DNA of 5,542 nucleotides from Chitinophagaceae bacterium (GTDB taxonomy: Bacteria > Bacteroidota > Bacteroidia > Chitinophagales > Chitinophagaceae), in contig JADJLJ010000013.1 of NCBI GenBank assembly GCA_016710165.1, positions 1 through 5,542 of the forward strand. The letters are read 5' to 3'. The translations under genes and the position numbers were made by a program. This document shows positions 4,669-5,542 of the stretch, in pieces; the first letter of the stretch is position 1; each line of letters starts with the position of its first letter. The notes beneath the pieces were generated by a model, which was given only the letters and a program-made list of their open reading frames with translations, had not been told where the DNA came from and made no database searches.

Positions 4669-5360
4669 TTAAAATAGCGACACTTGTACATTGTCGTAGT
4701 TTGTTTTATGGTTTGACCAAATAGCTTCTGTTGTTTTTGTTTGGTTGCTGCCAAATAGTTTTTTATTGGCTTAAAATCCATCCAATCAGCTTTGTGTTTT
4801 TCGCAAACTATTGCCTGCCCGTTTCTACTTCTGCACCATTCAAAAGTTCGGTAAAGTTTATCTGTTTACTTCCATGCTTATATTGGTATTCGCCACCGAA
4901 TTGATATGAGGTCAATAAACCAAGTGGCAGTTTCGTTTTCTAAATCCTTATAACACCCCCTGTTTTATTGTCCAGTTCTTAATCTTGTAAAGGTTTTTTG
5001 CAATCCGTTTTTTATCAGCTTCGGGGTTTATGCCGTCTAATGTACCTAATGATAAACGAGGCATACCAACGGAATTTTGAACCATAAAACCCATCAACCA
5101 AACAGCTTCTTCACAATCGTAATCCGATTTATCAATTTTCTTTTGAGGTACTTTTAAACTCAAAATATCATTCGCAGAACACAGCTTTAACCAATTCCAT
5201 ATTTTTACTATTAGTTCGTTTTTATCAAGCAGCAATATTTCCTGTCAAAATATTTTAGTGAATATCTGGCACTCCCAGCGAAAGGCTCAATTATTTTTAG
5301 GTGTTTTGGCGGTGGGTAAAAATTTACCAGTTTTGATTTACTAACGTAATATGCATCCAC
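4669..5360 (-). pseudogene. D12/Dam-class DNA N6-adenine methyltransferase, broken by six single-base indels
   Basis: Fragments in all three minus frames join into one 231-residue adenine methyltransferase. The N-terminal part reads YYVSKSKLVNFYPPPKH and then IIEPFAGSARYSL, with FAGSA as the S-adenosylmethionine site. The 95-residue open frame 4948-5235 supplies LLLDKNELIVKIWNWLKLCS to NWTIKQG. The next part reads ENETATWFID-PPYQFGGEY, where DPPY is the catalytic motif IV. It continues as FTELFEWCRSRNGQAIVCEK, then TTEAIWSN and SLF-stop (TAA at 4671-4669). Breaks lie at 5241-5242 (one G lost), 4956-4960 (one G gained), 4910-4911 and 4908 (one C lost each), 4841-4845 (one T lost) and 4734-4738 (one A lost). 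Correction gives exactly 232 codons. The start is probably GTG at 5360. Such enzymes protect phage DNA from host restriction. All breaks are single-base, mostly in homopolymers, so sequencing error is likely. Confidence 0.82.
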
Positions 5361-5366
5361 ATTAAT

Positions 5367-5542
5367 TTATAATTTCTTTCTTGAAACAATCGGGTTGCCA
5401 TTTGCTTCCATGTAATTACTTAAAGCCTTTTCGCTTCTGCTTCACTTTCTCCATAGGCAACATAAACATTCTTCTTCGGTTTTAATCCCTTCCCTGTTAG
5501 CATTGCAGCCATAACAAGCGTATTGTCGCCATCACCACCATC
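5367..5542 (-). pseudogene. C-terminal end of an unrecognised gene with one frameshift
   Basis: From the right edge the minus strand is open as DGGDGDNTLVMAAMLTGKGL and on to VYVAYGESEAEAKRL, then stops. Allowing one extra G in the GG run at 5426-5427, it continues ALSNYMEANGNPIVSRKKL to a TAA at 5369-5367, giving 58 residues in all. The corrected length fits whole codons, and the stop falls just before the methyltransferase start (5360), as expected for adjacent phage genes. The visible part alternates strand and helix with an acidic helix at the end. There is no recognised motif and most of the gene lies outside the window. It may be an intact gene with a sequencing indel. Confidence 0.55.

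Noticed and set aside
1..5542. tRNA genes, CRISPR arrays, insertion sequences and integrase attachment sites
   Set aside because: No cloverleaf with T-loop and acceptor sequence, no regularly spaced repeats, no transposase or integrase motif and no terminal repeats were seen.

Overview
The window looks like part of a tailed-phage or prophage genome from a Bacteroidota host. Every supported gene lies on the minus strand, so transcription runs from position 5542 towards position 1. The genes are tightly packed, with three 4-base ATGA stop/start overlaps (838-841, 1675-1678, 2577-2580) and gaps of 1-2 bases elsewhere. Clear Shine-Dalgarno sequences are mostly absent. The gene families (TOPRIM primase fused to a DnaB/gp4-type helicase, a DUF4373 replication-associated protein, a gp3-like small terminase, small phage glycosyltransferases) and the lack of SD sites fit Bacteroidota phages. 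No species can be named from the sequence.

Layout in transcription order. (1) 5542-5367 is the C-terminal end of an unrecognised gene, with one frameshift. (2) 5360-4669 is a DNA adenine methyltransferase of the D12/Dam-like class, broken by six single-base indels. Correcting these by eye gives an unbroken 231-residue protein with FAGSA and DPPY motifs. (3) 4613-4389 and 4386-4261 are two small unknown proteins of 74 and 41 residues; the 41-residue one is very lysine-rich. (4) 4234-4143 is a leader with mutually exclusive RNA pairings, ending in a terminator-like hairpin and T6 just before the next start codon. (5) 4136-2577 is a primase/helicase whose helicase domain seems to lack a block between Walker A and Walker B. 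(6) 2580-2071 is a DUF4373 protein carrying an internal 21-base tandem repeat with a palindromic core. (7) 2031-1675 is the terminase small subunit. (8) 1678-1502 is a 58-residue cysteine-rich lipoprotein that overlaps the end of the terminase gene. (9) 1466-1401 is a second candidate structured RNA, with two hairpins whose loops are complementary and a T7 tract just before the next gene. (10) 1398-838 and 841-110 are a coupled pair of glycosyltransferases, GT2/GT-A-like and GT-D fold. (11) 108-1 is the start of another gene running off the left edge.

As a whole the segment runs from DNA modification and replication into packaging, then a lipoprotein and sugar-transfer genes that probably modify phage DNA, the virion or the host surface. 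The most notable points are the two attenuator-like leaders, each placed directly before a start codon, the tiny lipoprotein coupled to the small terminase, the shortened helicase domain, and the hidden methyltransferase. Seven of the frameshifts fall within 4734-5427, nearly all in homopolymer runs. This looks more like uncorrected sequencing error near a contig end than real gene decay.
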